From: Sesamum alatum
Lineage: Eukaryota > Streptophyta > Magnoliopsida > Lamiales > Pedaliaceae
Length of the DNA: 64,000 bases
Reading direction: 5' to 3'
NCBI GenBank assembly: GCA_034509735.1
Contig: JACGWO010000012.1
Coordinates: forward strand, 2,356,001-2,420,000
The translations under genes were made by a program, and so were the position numbers. The notes under the pieces were generated by a model. It was not told the DNA's origin. It searched no databases and saw only the letters and a list, made by a program, of their open reading frames with translations. This document shows positions 22,862 to 34,045 of this stretch, in pieces (positions within the stretch are counted from its first letter, which is position 1; each line of letters starts with the position of its first letter).

Positions 22862-23080
22862 TTTTTCCTTCTTGAATTTCAAGAATCAAAATGCCCAGAC
22901 AAGAAGAAGGTTGAAAAGGAAGTAAGAAATGAAGACAAAATATAGAGAGATAAGTGTTGTGTCCGAGGATGATGTGTGAAAATGATGAGAAGTGAAGGGC
23001 TTATATATAGTTGGGGGGGTGGGGGTAGGGTAGTGGCTAACCGGGTGGGCAGGGGTGGGGGAGGGGGGGGGGGTGTTTGG
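22781..23080 (-). promoter_or_regulatory. Leader and core promoter of the glutaredoxin gene
   Basis: Upstream on the minus strand a TATA box (CTATATATAAG) lies at 23000-23010, 220 bp before the ATG. This implies a transcription start near 22970-22980. The leader contains an A tract and a (GA)11 repeat (complement of CT at 22831-22853), plus an AT repeat close to the ATG. Immediately upstream of the TATA box, 23013-23077 carries several runs of 3-12 G on the plus strand (C on the gene's sense strand), able to form G-quadruplexes. An ORF running the other way here is a shadow. Confidence 0.6.
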
Positions 23081-24361
23081 TTTGTCTATGGTTGTCTCAA
23101 CGCGTGCTAAGAGGATGTTGTGTAGTGGTTTTGCTTTAAAAGGGTTGCAAAAATATTGCAAAAAGGACATAAATGTGGGACAGAAGAAAGACATACTCTG
23201 AAAGTGTAAGGCGGCTATACGGGGCTTCTGTCTTAATACTCCATTTTATTTATTTATTAATTTATTTTTAATTAATATTAGATACGATATATATATACAT
23301 ACTTTAATTAAATATTTAATTAATTTGTTAATAGATATGGGTAATTGTGTGTGTAATATAGACGGCTGAGGTTGTACTGGTTGTCGGGGGGGTTTAAATT
23401 CAATTGATGAGTGTGTGTGGGAATTAATTATTAATAGTATTTAATGAATAAATGGGCATGTATGTATGTATTGATTTCATATTCTTAACCATGGCAACAC
23501 CCATTAATTATAATGTTTTAATGTTTCCAACGGTTCTGAGATGTGTTAGTTATTGCTCACTCTTCGACCAACTGCTTTTAATTCTCACCTGGCAGACAAT
23601 GTAATAATTAATTTGATTAATTCTAATGTGGTCTGAGTTGTCCACCTTCTAACACATTGGACATTGAAGAGGTCCAAAAGTTGTATAACACTGGACAATA
23701 TTGATCCTCCCCCTAATTTGTTGTCTCTAAAATAATTTAGCATTACAAATTAAATATGGCTTACTATAATTGATGTTTCATTTAATGCATTTTGTACTGG
23801 ACACCATTATTCATCTAAAAATTTAAATTATTAGATAACAAATTTAATATTAATGATTAACACGTCCCTTTCACGTGCAAATAGTATATAGGTGAAACCT
23901 TTTTTCTTTTAAATAGGTGGCCGTGAAATTTGAATACAAGCCCTCTGATTTGGCCTGACTCTGAAAATTTAAGTTATTGTTAAATAGGAACGATCAATTG
24001 ATTAACGTTCATGATCATATATAATAACACATAAACTCTTGATATTGTGAATATATTAGGTCTATTAAGGAAGATGATTTTTTCCTGCATTATAAATGTC
24101 TTCTGCTAAAAAGTCTTGGTAACGATCAAACACAATCAATGCAAAAATTTATATTTTGGCAAAATTAATCAATATGTACCATATTTTAGATATGGTAAAA
24201 ATATTTGCTATAATTTTTAATTATGATTATTTTTCGACCTCACTTGCAGAACAATAACCAATATATATATATATATAGTTGTTGCACGTACATTTGTGAT
24301 TAATTAATATTCACCATGATTTTTTATTATTGACCAATGTAATGAACCATAATAAAAAGAC
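23081..24361. other. Intergenic, upstream of the glutaredoxin gene
   Basis: AT-rich, with a short (AT)n at 24261-24280. It may contain distal regulatory sequence of the divergently placed glutaredoxin gene. No gene is seen. Confidence 0.35.
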
Positions 24362-24673
24362 AGGCTAAATGTTTTTTTGATCCGGTAAGACTAGGGCATT
24401 ATTTGTTTTGGTACCACAACTTAGCTAGGTGGCTGTTTTAGTCCCATAAAACACGTTTTTCAATTTTTTTTGTCCCAAAATGTCACGTTTTATGTTTTTT
24501 TAGTCTAAAAAATGTCATGTCCCTTTTGGACCAAAAAAACTGAAAGACGTGACATTTTGGAACCAAACAAACTGAAAAATGTATTTTATGGGACTAAAAC
24601 AACCACCTACATAAGTTGTGGTACCAAAACAAATAATACTCTAATCTTACAGGACCAAGAAAGCATTTTGCCC
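24362..24673. mobile_element. Mutator-like MITE, 9-bp TSD
   Basis: The ends AGGCTAAATG... and ...CATTTTGCCC are the outer parts of long inverted arms of more than 120 bp. These share GTCCCATAAAACACGTTTTTCA-like and TGTCACGTTTT-like segments with their complements. Perfect flanking repeats TAAAAAGAC lie at 24353-24361 and 24674-24682. Confidence 0.85.
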
Positions 24674-25146
24674 TAAAAAGACATATTTCTTCTGGTGTAA
24701 ATTTATAATTAGTCCTATTAAATATAATTGAAGAGTAGTTTACTTTAAATTTTAATGTTTTCCAATGAAGATTATAATATGTATATGTCATATATATGAC
24801 GCAATGAATTAGGTTATATATATATGTCTATCCACATTATAATACTTTGAATTCCATATATTAATTGCTAGTTTCAAAACACTACAATGTACGGACTTCT
24901 TTTTTGTTGGTGGTGGTGGTGATGTAGCGACTTTAATTCTGGGAGGACCTGTCATCATAGCTTACCGGCAATAACGCTTTTGCATAGCAAACATTTTAAT
25001 GTGGTTGAGCACTTGTAATAAATAGCCGACGTTGTAATAACTAAAACTAAGTGAAGCAAAAATATTAATTCAGTTTAATTGAATGGAAACAAGACACTCA
25101 TTAGCAGCTAGCCAGTTCACAGTTCGCTGCGTTTTTGCAATAGCTA
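24674..25146. other. Intergenic AT-rich stretch
   Basis: No gene or clear repeat beyond a short GGTGGTGGTGGTG run near 24910. Confidence 0.35.
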
Positions 25147-25451
25147 CTGGTTGTTGTTTATCGCGAGCATATAAAAAGAATTGTTGTGTGAGATGAAGAA
25201 TTTTTTTTTGAAGAAAACAATCGTGGTGTGAGAAAATAAGAAAGAAAAAAGTTAGTGGAAAAAAATATAGAGTGGGATGAGAAAAACGTGGAATAGTGGA
25301 TTCAAAGAAAAAAAAATTGTGAAATTATTAGAAAAATATCGAAATGACTATTTTGTCCAATTTTCATTTTAAGGAAAGAATTAAATTAAAGGGTAAATTT
25401 GAGTATTCAAAAATTGGTACGACAAAAGGTTTTCTTTTATAATAGTATAGA
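25147..25451 (-). mobile_element. Short Helitron, degenerate 3' end
   Basis: Read on the minus strand it starts A|TCTATACTATTATAAAAG, the usual Helitron 5' style. It aligns along its length with the better preserved copy at 34434-34712, sharing TCAAAAATTGGTACG-type text near the 5' end and CGCGAGCATATAAAAA near the 3' end. The 3' terminus has changed from CTAG to CCAG. Confidence 0.5.
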
Positions 25452-25515
25452 TAGTCTAAAAATTATAGAGAAAGTTGTAAATTTAACGAGAAAATTGTTT
25501 ATGAGATCCTATAAC

Positions 25516-25844
25516 TTAGGCTTTTATATAATTTTAGTCTCGTTACTTTCGGGATTCTTGAAAATGGTCCCATAATTTTGAAAAATTCTCAATTTTAGTC
25601 ATCCTACCAACTTCTGTTAGGAAATTGAGGAAAACAGTAACGTGGAAGTCACGTGGCCATTTAATTCTTCTCTATTTTAGAAAGATAACGTTCATATGAC
25701 TTGCACGTGGTTTTTTTCCGTCAATTTTCCAAGGAAAATTGGCAGGAAGACTGGCAAAAAGACTTCTCCTAAGTTATAGGACTATTTTTGAAAATTTTGT
25801 AAGCAATAAGACCAAAAAATATTATTTCGCCTAAACTATGGATG
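25516..25844. mobile_element. TIR MITE (ends approximate)
   Basis: The two halves are inverted: GGCTTTTATATAATTTTAGTC on the left pairs with GACCAAAAAATATTATTTCGCC on the right, followed inward by TTGAAAATGGTCCCATAA and its complement-like partner. I could not define a clean TSD. Confidence 0.5.
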
Positions 25845-26267
25845 AAACATGCAATTTCGATCCTCTAAGTTTAGTTATAATAAAAATCAAAAGTGTTTGA
25901 AACAATAGCGAAAAGTAGAAAATATTGAAGTTAGAATGTTCGGAATAAAGCTTAATATGTACAATCTCAATACTAAAATTCGAAAATTTTATAGGAAGAA
26001 ACGTATAGTTTTTAGCTTAAACGAACTTAATCTAACTTTTAAGCAGTTCACAATATAAAAAATAGTAAGCACTTAAACTAAACTATGACAAACATTCCTT
26101 TAACATGGAAGGAAAGATGATGATTCGAAGCATTCATGATTTATGAATCTATTTTTAAAATATGGATTAATATAAAGATGGATATTATTGTATTTATAGA
26201 AATATGAATTGTTTACTATGAAATGTTCGAGAGGAAAAGTACAACTTCTTCTTTATATTTGTTATTG

Positions 26268-26565
26268 TACTAGAAAAAATATGACCTTTTTCATGGTTAA
26301 TTCTGATTGTTAAAAGTAAAAATTGTGGCGGATATTATTTAACCACTATAGTGCACCACCACCTATTAGTCGTTGTTTTTGCAGATGAGACCAAAATATT
26401 AGCCACAGCTAAAAAATATGAAAATATTTTGACTATAACCAAAATCATAATAAAATATTAATTAATGATAGTCAAAATTTAAGTTTTCGCATTGATTTTG
26501 TGATCATGATAAATAATGTTGATTTCTCATAACTTTTATAGTCGTTTTTAATATAGGGAATATAT
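26268..26565. mobile_element. CACTA-like MITE, ATGGTTAATT family, copy a
   Basis: It starts TACTAGAAAAAATATGAC and continues with ATGGTTAATT, AAAATATTAGCCA and AAAATTTAAGTTTT. These are shared in order with copies at 28849, 33659 and 60108. The 3' end is estimated from the alignment. Confidence 0.5.
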
Positions 26566-26705
26566 AATGTAAGTATAGTATTTGTATCCGATACCAAATA
26601 CATGCATTTTTTATGAGACCACACAATTTAAATTATGATAAGTATGAAATGATGCTTAAACAGTGGAGACTAACTATATATTTCACGTAGTTAAATTATT
26701 CTATA

Positions 26706-27298
26706 CTAGTGTGTATGACACACTAACGAGTGTGCATAACTAAATTAAAAATAAAATATTAAATTTTGTTCTTGAATTTCTATTTTAAATAAAAAAATTA
26801 TAAATGTTAGTAGATAAATAAAAGAGTTATAAGAAATTAAAGCAAGTGGAAGTTGAAAAGAGTGAATAACTTGGTAATTACGAAAAGAGGGAGAAGATAA
26901 AAAAAAAAAATGATGAAATAATGTTTAAAGAAAAAGTAACAAAACAAACCATAATTAGGGAGGCACCGGCAATGAGATTTAGCTCAATTGGCGAAGCCGA
27001 GGACCATGACTCTAAGATCATGTATTCGAACCCACCAATGTGTGAGATATTATTTTACTTTAATAATATGTGTCGTTATATTTTAATAGTAATTGTTGAT
27101 TAAATATAGTAATATGATATTGATGATTAGTGTATGATTGTTACAGTTGTCGATACTTGTTAGACATAAATATTTTATATTGTAATTGCAATGGATTAAC
27201 TCACAAAAAAAAAAAAAAAAAAAAAAAACCATCGTTTTCACTTCAAAAAATTAGGGAGGACACTAAAAGGGTGCTCTCCCTGAATTATAAAGTATAGA
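26706..27298 (-). mobile_element. Helitron containing a SINE
   Basis: On the minus strand it begins A|TCTATACTTTATAATTCAGG and ends ACACACTAG|T. A CACAC-TAACGA-GTGTG hairpin lies about 12 bp inside the 3' end, as required of Helitrons. Its 5' segment (GGGAGAGCACCC-like) resembles that of the element at 48705-49027. Removing the SINE leaves about 320 bp, the same length as that relative. It encodes no Rep/helicase. Confidence 0.6.
26953..27228 (+). mobile_element. tRNA-derived SINE with poly(A) tail
   Basis: An RNA polymerase III A box (TAGCTCAATTGG, 26980-26991) and B box (ATTCGAACCC, 27024-27033) are about 33 bp apart, as in tRNAs. An unrelated AT-rich body and a 24-A tail (27205-27228) follow. 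A candidate target duplication AAACCAT flanks it (26946-26952 and 27226-27232). It is not a functional tRNA, since no acceptor or anticodon fold is evident. Confidence 0.65.
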
Positions 27299-27457
27299 TA
27301 ACACTAAGATTTATACTTTAATTTAGTATTACGTATGTGAATTGTTGTACTAATAATTTTAATCCAACTCGCAATATTCAGGTTTCAAATAGTTGAGAAT
27401 CAAGAATTGATTCTTCAAATAATCGTACATTCACGAGAAAATCACAACATTTAAATG

Positions 27458-27699
27458 GGGATAAATGCAATTTATTCCATATGATATAAGAAATAAATAA
27501 AAATCCTCCTGTGAAAAAATAATTAGAAAATTACCTTATCGTGTTTTGAGAAATGAAACAAATTACCTCCTATCAAGGAAAAACACAAGGGGATAATTTG
27601 CTTCATTTTAAGATTACATGGGATAATTTGCTAATTATTTTTTTACAGGAGAATTTTTCCTCATTTCTTATATTACACGGGTAAATTACATTTATCCCT
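27458..27699. mobile_element. Mutator-like MITE, perfect 9-bp TSD
   Basis: The ends GGGATAAATGCAATTTA and TAAATTACATTTATCCCT are inverted, and the 242-bp body is almost wholly inverted repeat. The duplication ATTTAAATG is perfect at 27449-27457 and 27700-27708. Confidence 0.85.
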
Positions 27700-27884
27700 A
27701 TTTAAATGATTTCTGTGATATTCATATGATTTGATTTTGAAGTGATTCCCTCCCTTTTCTATTATTGACACATGTTATTCACCTATATAAATAGGTGAAC
27801 ATTGTAACCTTAAATCAAGAGAGAATAACATAATTTAGAGCTCTCGTCATTTGTCTCGCGGGCTTAGGCTATATGGCCAAATCA

Positions 27885-28005
27885 TCACAAATATCGATTA
27901 ATTGTGAGAAAAATTTAAATTTTTTATGTTGATTTTATTTGACCGTAATTAATAATATTGTTGTATTATAATTTTTAAGTTGCGATCATTTATAGTCTAG
28001 CAAAA
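27885..28005. repeat. Fragment of the ATGGTTAATT CACTA-like family
   Basis: AATCATCACAAATATCGATT and TGATTTTATTTGACCG match, with substitutions, the second half of the copy at 28849-29155. Both ends are missing. Confidence 0.45.
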
Positions 28006-28848
28006 AAATTAATTCCCCGTATTAATTGCTTAAAGAATTAATATATGTACCTCCCAACATTAATAGGGGTGGATTTCGGACTGCACACTTAAATTCTCTG
28101 TATTGATTGCTAAAGGCGAAAGCAGTTTCTCATAGCTTTTGTTCTCTGTGCAATAATATCTATTACATAGAAACTTTTAATGTCCTAGACTAGTCATAAC
28201 TATATAGCTATCCATCCCTTGAATTATAAACAAAGTGCAAAAGAAAGTAAATTCTCTTTAATCCAATTGCAATAATTCCAAATATTTATTTCCTAGTACC
28301 TACTAGCTGCTTCACGGTGCGCATACTATATGGTTCAATTAATATTACATTTATTTTTTTTATTGATGTGGGTCGAACCGTGAAATATCTTTTTGTCTGT
28401 AAATATAGTTGAAATGACAAAAAATGCCTAGGGTTTGGATTTTTTTATTTAGGTTGGTCTTGACATGATTTGAATTGATTACTGGCAATTTGGACCCTTG
28501 GATGGATGACACGTGGCAACATCTGGGAGACCTAAGGTGACAACTGTACATTGACGGTTACCTCCAAATTCGACATTCAGGTATGTTTTTCGGAGTGGAC
28601 CTATTGATTTTTAGACCGTCATTAATTTGACTGTTGGAGTGTTTTCGCTTAGAGCGACTCCAGCACTTTTTGCGTCTGTTGTGGATTTCAAGTTCATTTC
28701 CTTCAAACCGAGGATTAACACAACTGTGCGAGCTTGACCCCATCACGCACTTCCTCTGCAGAAACATATAAAGAGTATTGGTTTTGTTTGTTCTCATTTT
28801 TTGGCTGTTCACAAGACAATAAAAGGTAAATATTTTAGAATGTTTGCA
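28006..28848. other. Intergenic, unidentified non-AT-rich patch
   Basis: 28395-28800 has higher GC than its neighbours, a G-box (ACACGTGGCA at about 28508-28517) and a minus-strand ORF of 84 codons (28558-28812) rich in K/R/S that I do not recognise. It could be an old gene or LTR fragment. No call is made. Confidence 0.25.
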
Positions 28849-29155
28849 TTAAAAGAAATATAATTTTTTATCGTGATTAATTACGATGGTCAAAGTAATA
28901 AAGTGATATTAATTAAATATTGCTTGTAACAATTAGTAACCGTTGTTTATGCAAGCGATACTAAAATATTAACCATAGCAAAAAAAAAAAAAAAACCTAC
29001 GAAAAATATTTTGGTCATAACTAAAAATCATGACAAATATTGATTAACTGTTGTCAAAATTTAAGTTTTGATATAGATTTTATTTGGCCATGGTAGATAA
29101 CATTGATTTGACATGATTTTTAAATCGTAATCACTTATAATATAAGGAATAATTC
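28849..29155. mobile_element. CACTA-like MITE, ATGGTTAATT family, copy b
   Basis: It aligns in order with the copies at 26268 and 33659: the ATATAATTTTTTATCGTGAT start, AAAATATTAACCATAGC, AAAATTTAAGTTTTGATA and ATTTTATTTGGCCATGG. The terminal CACTA is eroded. Confidence 0.5.
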
Positions 29156-29369
29156 ATATTTTCTTGAAGTCAGTGTCTTTTAAGTTATCTTTATTTTATA
29201 TAAACTATAAAATCAAACATATTAAAAAAATAATCCAAAAAAACGCCCTCATTCATCTGTATATTTCATTTTTCATTTTTCATAAATAAAGATAGAAGTA
29301 GAACCAAACAAATACTCGAATTTGTTTTTATTTTTGAAAGAATAAATATCAAGCCATTGAAAACGATGC

Positions 29370-29800
29370 GTGCTCGTGGGCTAAGATGACGTCACAACAT
29401 TTTAATATTTGCAAATAGACCCCAAAAAGGGGTGTCGTAATGCACGTGGCGGAAAACTGACGTCCCAAAAAAGCAAAATCCCACTTTTTTGTACGTGATG
29501 TAAAGAGTATGTAATGGGAGTAAAGGAGAGGTCACAACAAGATTTTGTTATTTGTATTTTGTACCCCAAAAGTGGGGACAAATGTGGGAATTCCGAGGCG
29601 GAAAAGGGGTTGCGCATGCAGCGAGTCAGCGACGGCAGGGGCTGAGACAGGCGGCGGAGGTGATACGGATGCGGCGGAGGGCGGTGGGGTCCGACAACAG
29701 ACTCACTCTCATAACTTTATTGTCCCCACAACCCTTTTTTGCTTTTTCTGCCATTTTTACCCCTTTTTAGATGTGTGGAGTGTTGAGTGAGGGTGCATGT
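29370..29800. promoter_or_regulatory. Orphan cluster of ACGT-type bZIP sites in a GC-richer island
   Basis: Within about 110 bp there are TGACGTCA (about 29388), CACGTGGC (about 29442), TGACGTCC (about 29458) and TACGTGATG (about 29491). These are C-, G- and hybrid-box cores bound by plant bZIP proteins. The following 200 bp is GC-rich with purine-rich, leader-like sequence, and two overlapping ORFs of about 75 codons on the plus strand that I do not recognise. It may be the promoter of a lost or captured gene. Confidence 0.3.
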
Positions 29801-29860
29801 GTGTGTGGGGGTTGACCGAATTTAAGGAAAGCTTTGGGGCTCAATCCTCAATAAAATTTA

Positions 29861-30273
29861 GGATAAATTAAAGTCACTTCTCCTGAGTTTTATCATAATT
29901 ATAAATATTTTTTTATTATTTAAAAAATTATAAATATTCCTTAAAGTTTATAATTTTTAACTAAATGCTTGAAATTGATCATTTTGCCCTTGATTTTTAG
30001 TTAAAATTCTAGAAAAATCGACCCAAGCAAATTGCATTATTGCTCCTCTGTATAAAAAATTTAAAAAATCTCTCCCTGCATTATAGTCCAAAAAAATTCA
30101 AATTTTTTTAAGAATAATTCAGTTTGCATAAGGGTATTTTGATCAGTTTACCCGTAAAAATGGGTGATTTGTTAGACTGTTACAAATCTCAGGAGGAGTA
30201 TTTATAATTTTTCAAATAATTAGGGGTACTTATAATTATGCAAAAACTCAGGAGAGATAACTGTAATTTACCT
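29861..30273. mobile_element. Mutator-like MITE, perfect 9-bp TSD (same family as 9419-9854)
   Basis: The ends GGATAAATTAAAG and CTGTAATTTACCT are inverted, flanked by perfect TAAAATTTA (29852-29860 and 30274-30282). It shares GATCATTTTGCCCTTG-type core text and both arms with the element at 9419-9854. Confidence 0.85.
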
Positions 30274-30808
30274 TAAAATTTATATATTTATCATGTATAT
30301 ATATATATATATATGATATGTGATCATCATCTCATCTGTGTGCAAACAGTGATGGGGTGATTTGATGTGTATTTATGTTCCCAACCAGCTCTCCCACTGC
30401 CATTGCATCATCTTGTAATTCTTTAGGCGTAACTTTTTTTTTGGGTTGCACGTGTAATTTTTTAAAAATTAAAAATAATTTATATAAATAATATTGATAT
30501 TTTTTTGAAGTTGTATGTGTAATTATTTAAAAAATTAATATAATTTATATTGAATGGAGATCTTCGAACAAGCCTAACATGTGCTTGTTTTATCAGGTTT
30601 TCAGCACTCAATTTGGATGGGAACGACCTCAACCCAGATCATAATTAATTTTGATTGGGGTGAAAAAAAAATATATTTGAATTTTGATGGATTTGAAGAA
30701 TGGGTGTGAAGACCTAGTCTTGGAATTGGCCGAAACCCAAAATAAACTCGAAGAAAGCAAATATCAAATCAATGCATTTAAATATGTATTTGTAAGAATT
30801 TTTATGTT
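30274..30808. other. Intergenic AT-rich stretch
   Basis: It contains an (AT)n run at 30291-30315. No gene is seen. Confidence 0.35.
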
Positions 30809-32300
30809 TGTAAAAGTAACTAGAAAAAATATATTATAAATGAATTTATTGAATTTCATCTTGTTTTTTAGATACAAAATCTCTATTTAAAACATCCAAT
30901 CCTTCCATTTAAGAATGCGATTTTTGATTTGGTAACTTTGAAGGTGAAACTTAACGTCTTGATCTCCTTCGAGATTGATATGATTTTTCAATAATATTAA
31001 GTCAAGAGTCTTTCAACTTAATCTCAAATTAAACACTATAAATTTGGTATTTGACTTGAACTAGAACATTTCTTGTTGGAATCAGAACTTAAATCTTCCG
31101 TCAAGGTTGACTTGTGCTTTAGTAATATTTATATGTAAGTTACACACTACAATCACGGAATTAAACATTAGATTATAATGATTTTTGTGACATTAGACCT
31201 AGAGTTTTACCTACTATATGAAAATATGATATTAGTGACAAAATATCAAATTATAAGTTAAAAGTTGTCACTAAAAATATGTATTAAGTGACAATATTTT
31301 CCATCTTGTCACTATATAATTATTAATGACAAAAATTGTGTATAAAATTGTCACTAAATACAATCAGTGACACGTCTATAGTGACAACATAATATAGTGA
31401 TAACAATTATTTATTGTCACTAGGTTGTCACTATACATGAGTCACTAATTGTAAATTTTTTTGTCACTAATAATAATTTTTACAAAATAATAGTAATTAT
31501 TAAAATCATAAAATTCATTATTATGACAAAAAAAAAAAAATATTCTTATCACTAAGTATATATAATTAGTGACAATATTAAAATTGTCACTTGAATTTTT
31601 TGTCGCTATTCTTTCATTTCCTTGGAGCCTTGAATGCGCTAGATCCACTTGAGTTTTGCTAGAGAGAATTTTTGAAATTTTCTCAATGTTGTCTTGCGTG
31701 TATTTTCACCTGTGTCTTTTTATGTGTCTTGACTTGTGTTTTCATTTAAGTGCCATGATTTATTGAAAAAATACTCCTATTTATAGTTGTAGGAGGAAAG
31801 ACTTTGTCATATTTACCCCTTCATGATTATTTGGTATTTATTTCATTAATTTGAAAGATAAGATTTAATTGCCAAATCACTAACTTCCACTTGCTTGATT
31901 TGAAAGATATGATTTCAATTGCCAAAAATATGGTAAGTTGGCAATTGGTATCATCCGATTGAACAAAAAATATATATTAATATAAATTAATTAATTAATT
32001 AATTAATTTACTTTTGAAATTAAAGTTCCAAAATACAAATTAAAATTGATACTTAATATATTATTTTTCATGCGAGATTTGGTCGCGCATAAGTTTAATT
32101 TGTTTACAAAATATGGTTAAAATGGTATTTTGTTACAAAATAAATTTGGATATTTAATGACAAGAATTATATTAAATCTGTCGTTGTTGATAAATAATGA
32201 GAAGAAATTTAATTGTAAGTCATAACTGTGCGTAAATTTTTTATGTTTAATGATTATTCAATGATAACAAAGATAATTGTTGTATGCTTGTAGTGTTACA
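30809..32300 (-). repeat. Old LTR on the minus strand, related to the Tat LTR, split by a CACTA MITE
   Basis: Read on the minus strand it begins TGTAACACTACAAGC and ends near CTTTTACA. It carries CTATAAATAGG as a TATA box, then a CA-rich leader ending GGAGATCAAGACGTTAAG and TTTCACCTTCAAAGTTACC. The Tat LTR at 5978-6930 has GGAGATCAAACGTCC and TTTCACCTCCGAAGTTGCC at the same place. A CACTA MITE interrupts it at 31211-31607. The 5' half matches 59480-60107. No clear 5-bp TSD was found. Confidence 0.5.
31211..31607. mobile_element. CACTA-like MITE, TAGTGACA family, copy 2
   Basis: It aligns with 21283-21632 over about 310 bp and extends further to a TTGTCACTTG...TTTTTTGTCGCTA end. The left terminus has decayed to CTACTATATGAAAATATG. 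The repeated TAGTGACA/TGTCACTA octamers are kept. Confidence 0.6.
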
Positions 32301-32466
32301 AAATTACCATTATTATATGTATAAATAACTAATATATAACAGCACCAGGTTAAATATATATTTTTTATTATTAAATTCTTTAGAAAGTCTCTTTATTAAT
32401 TACGTGACCTATTATTTAATTATGGAAAAATAGTTATTTTAGCGATATTTCTGTATTATATTTTTA

Positions 32467-33008
32467 GGAATAATTACATGACCCTTTCATGAGGTTTGGT
32501 GTAATTACACGTAAACCCCATGCGGTTTGAAAAATTACATCTATTATTTATAATGTTTGCTTCTGTCTAACAAATAGATTCATATGTTAGTCAAAATTTA
32601 ATGAATTTGCTGCTATTAACAAAGAAATTAAATGAAAATCCATATTAGTCGTGTGACGTATTACTGACTTATTGCAAGTCAAACAAATATTTTTCTGATC
32701 AAACTACCCCTATACATCTTCACACGCTAATGCATGTGAAATGTTATATCTTCACCCTTATAAGAGTAGTTTGACCAGATAAAAATTTGTTTGACCTACA
32801 AAAAATTAGTAATAAGTCAATTGAAGGTAAATATAGATTTTCATTCATTTTTTTTGGGGCTAATATCAGCAGATTTGGCGCATTTTGACTACGGATGAAT
32901 TTATTTGCTAAACGTAAACAAACATTAAGGGTACTAATGTAATATTTCAAATCATCGAGGATCTATATATAATTATATCAAACTTTATGGCAAGACAGTG
33001 TAATACCC
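32467..33008. mobile_element. TIR MITE (ends approximate)
   Basis: GGAATAATTACATGACCC on the left pairs with a degenerate GGCAAGACAGTGTAATACCC on the right. Inner inverted text includes GTTTGACCAG-type and TTTGACCTAC-type pairs around a centre near 32730. The right flank is a T tract, so the TSD is unclear. Confidence 0.5.
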
Positions 33009-33658
33009 TTTTTTTTTTACTTAGATATAGAGAGAGAGGGAGAGTAACAAATTCAAGATAAAAGGAATAACTTCGGTGTGTGCATATAATATAACAAATT
33101 TAATTTGGAGTGCAAGAATACTATACATTAAACTTAGATGTGTGCGACGTAATCCATTTGTTTCTTAATTAAATTTAGTTATTTTGGTGCAATGTGATGA
33201 TAATAAATTAAGTGTCATTTTCCTGAACTTTGTCAATTGCAGTATGGGAGTCAAAAATAAGATATTAGAGCTTATAAGATGTTTTATCATCTTATAAGAT
33301 GTTGGAACGTTTAGATAATAAGGTCTTTTTATCAGTTAAATAACAAAAATGACATGATATCATTAGAATGAAAAAAGTTGTTATGTCTTGATATATTTTT
33401 TATTTAAATATTTTTAAAATACTTTCATAAATAGTACACATTAGTTTAACTCTAAATAAAAATTTAATAGATAATCTTTTCTACAATAAAGAAAATGAGA
33501 ATTATTACCTAAAGTTTTGAATAAAAATAGTACATATATACATTAATGCTAGTTGAATATTAACATATATATATATATATAATTGATATTTTTTTTGTTA
33601 ATTCAATGACTATTGCTATTCGTATAATTTATAATGTCTTGAATTTATATTTTTTCAA
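33009..33658. other. Intergenic AT-rich stretch
   Basis: It contains GAGCTTATAAGATGTTTT and nearby copies (33265-33305) that also occur around 35535-35600, suggesting another diverged MITE pair. No gene is seen. Confidence 0.3.
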
Positions 33659-33975
33659 CACTACAAAAAATATGACATTTAACCATGGTTAATTGCAATG
33701 GTTAACACTAAATAACCGTAGCGAATAGTCATTGACCACGGCCACGTAGCGGTTGTCAGCCGTAGTTTTTGCGAGGGTGGCGAAAATATTTGCCATGGCT
33801 AAAAGCCATGGCGAATATTTTTACCATGGCTAAAAGCCGTGGCAAATAAGTTTTTCGTAGTGGAAAACCTAGTTTTTGCATCGGTTTTTATTTAATCGTA
33901 GTTAATAATAGTTATTTACCATGGTCTTTAGCCATGATCATTAAAAATGTAGCTAATATTAATTTTTTTCTAGTG
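33659..33975. mobile_element. CACTA MITE, ATGGTTAATT family, best preserved copy
   Basis: The termini CACTACAAAAAATATG and TTTTTTTCTAGTG form the CACTA inverted repeat, with the 3-bp duplication CAA on both sides (33656-33658 and 33976-33978). Internally, ACCATGGCTAAAAGCC and its complement-like copies recur. Confidence 0.8.
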
Positions 33976-33997
33976 CAATAAATATAATGTTAATAGC

Positions 33998-34045
33998 AAT
34001 CTTATTTTTGTTTAACTACAATAATTTATTATTAAATAATGAAGC
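33998..34045 (+). repeat. 48-bp direct repeat, left copy
   Basis: It matches 35341-35388 at 45 of 48 positions (CTTATTTTTGTTTAA..., ending AATAATGAAGC). The left copy is followed at once by CACTACAAGAG; the right copy looks like the uninterrupted site (AATGAAGCTAGC). Confidence 0.7.

Noticed and set aside
22886..23194. Minus-strand ORF of 102 codons upstream of the glutaredoxin gene
   Set aside because: It covers the promoter, G-rich tract and leader; its proline/threonine-rich composition comes from the C-rich strand.
26970..27040. Possible tRNA gene
   Set aside because: The A and B boxes fit, but there is no acceptor stem or anticodon arm, and a poly(A) tail follows, so it is a SINE.
33541..33600. 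AT dinucleotide runs as origins or promoters
   Set aside because: Such runs occur at many places in the window and carry no specific signal.
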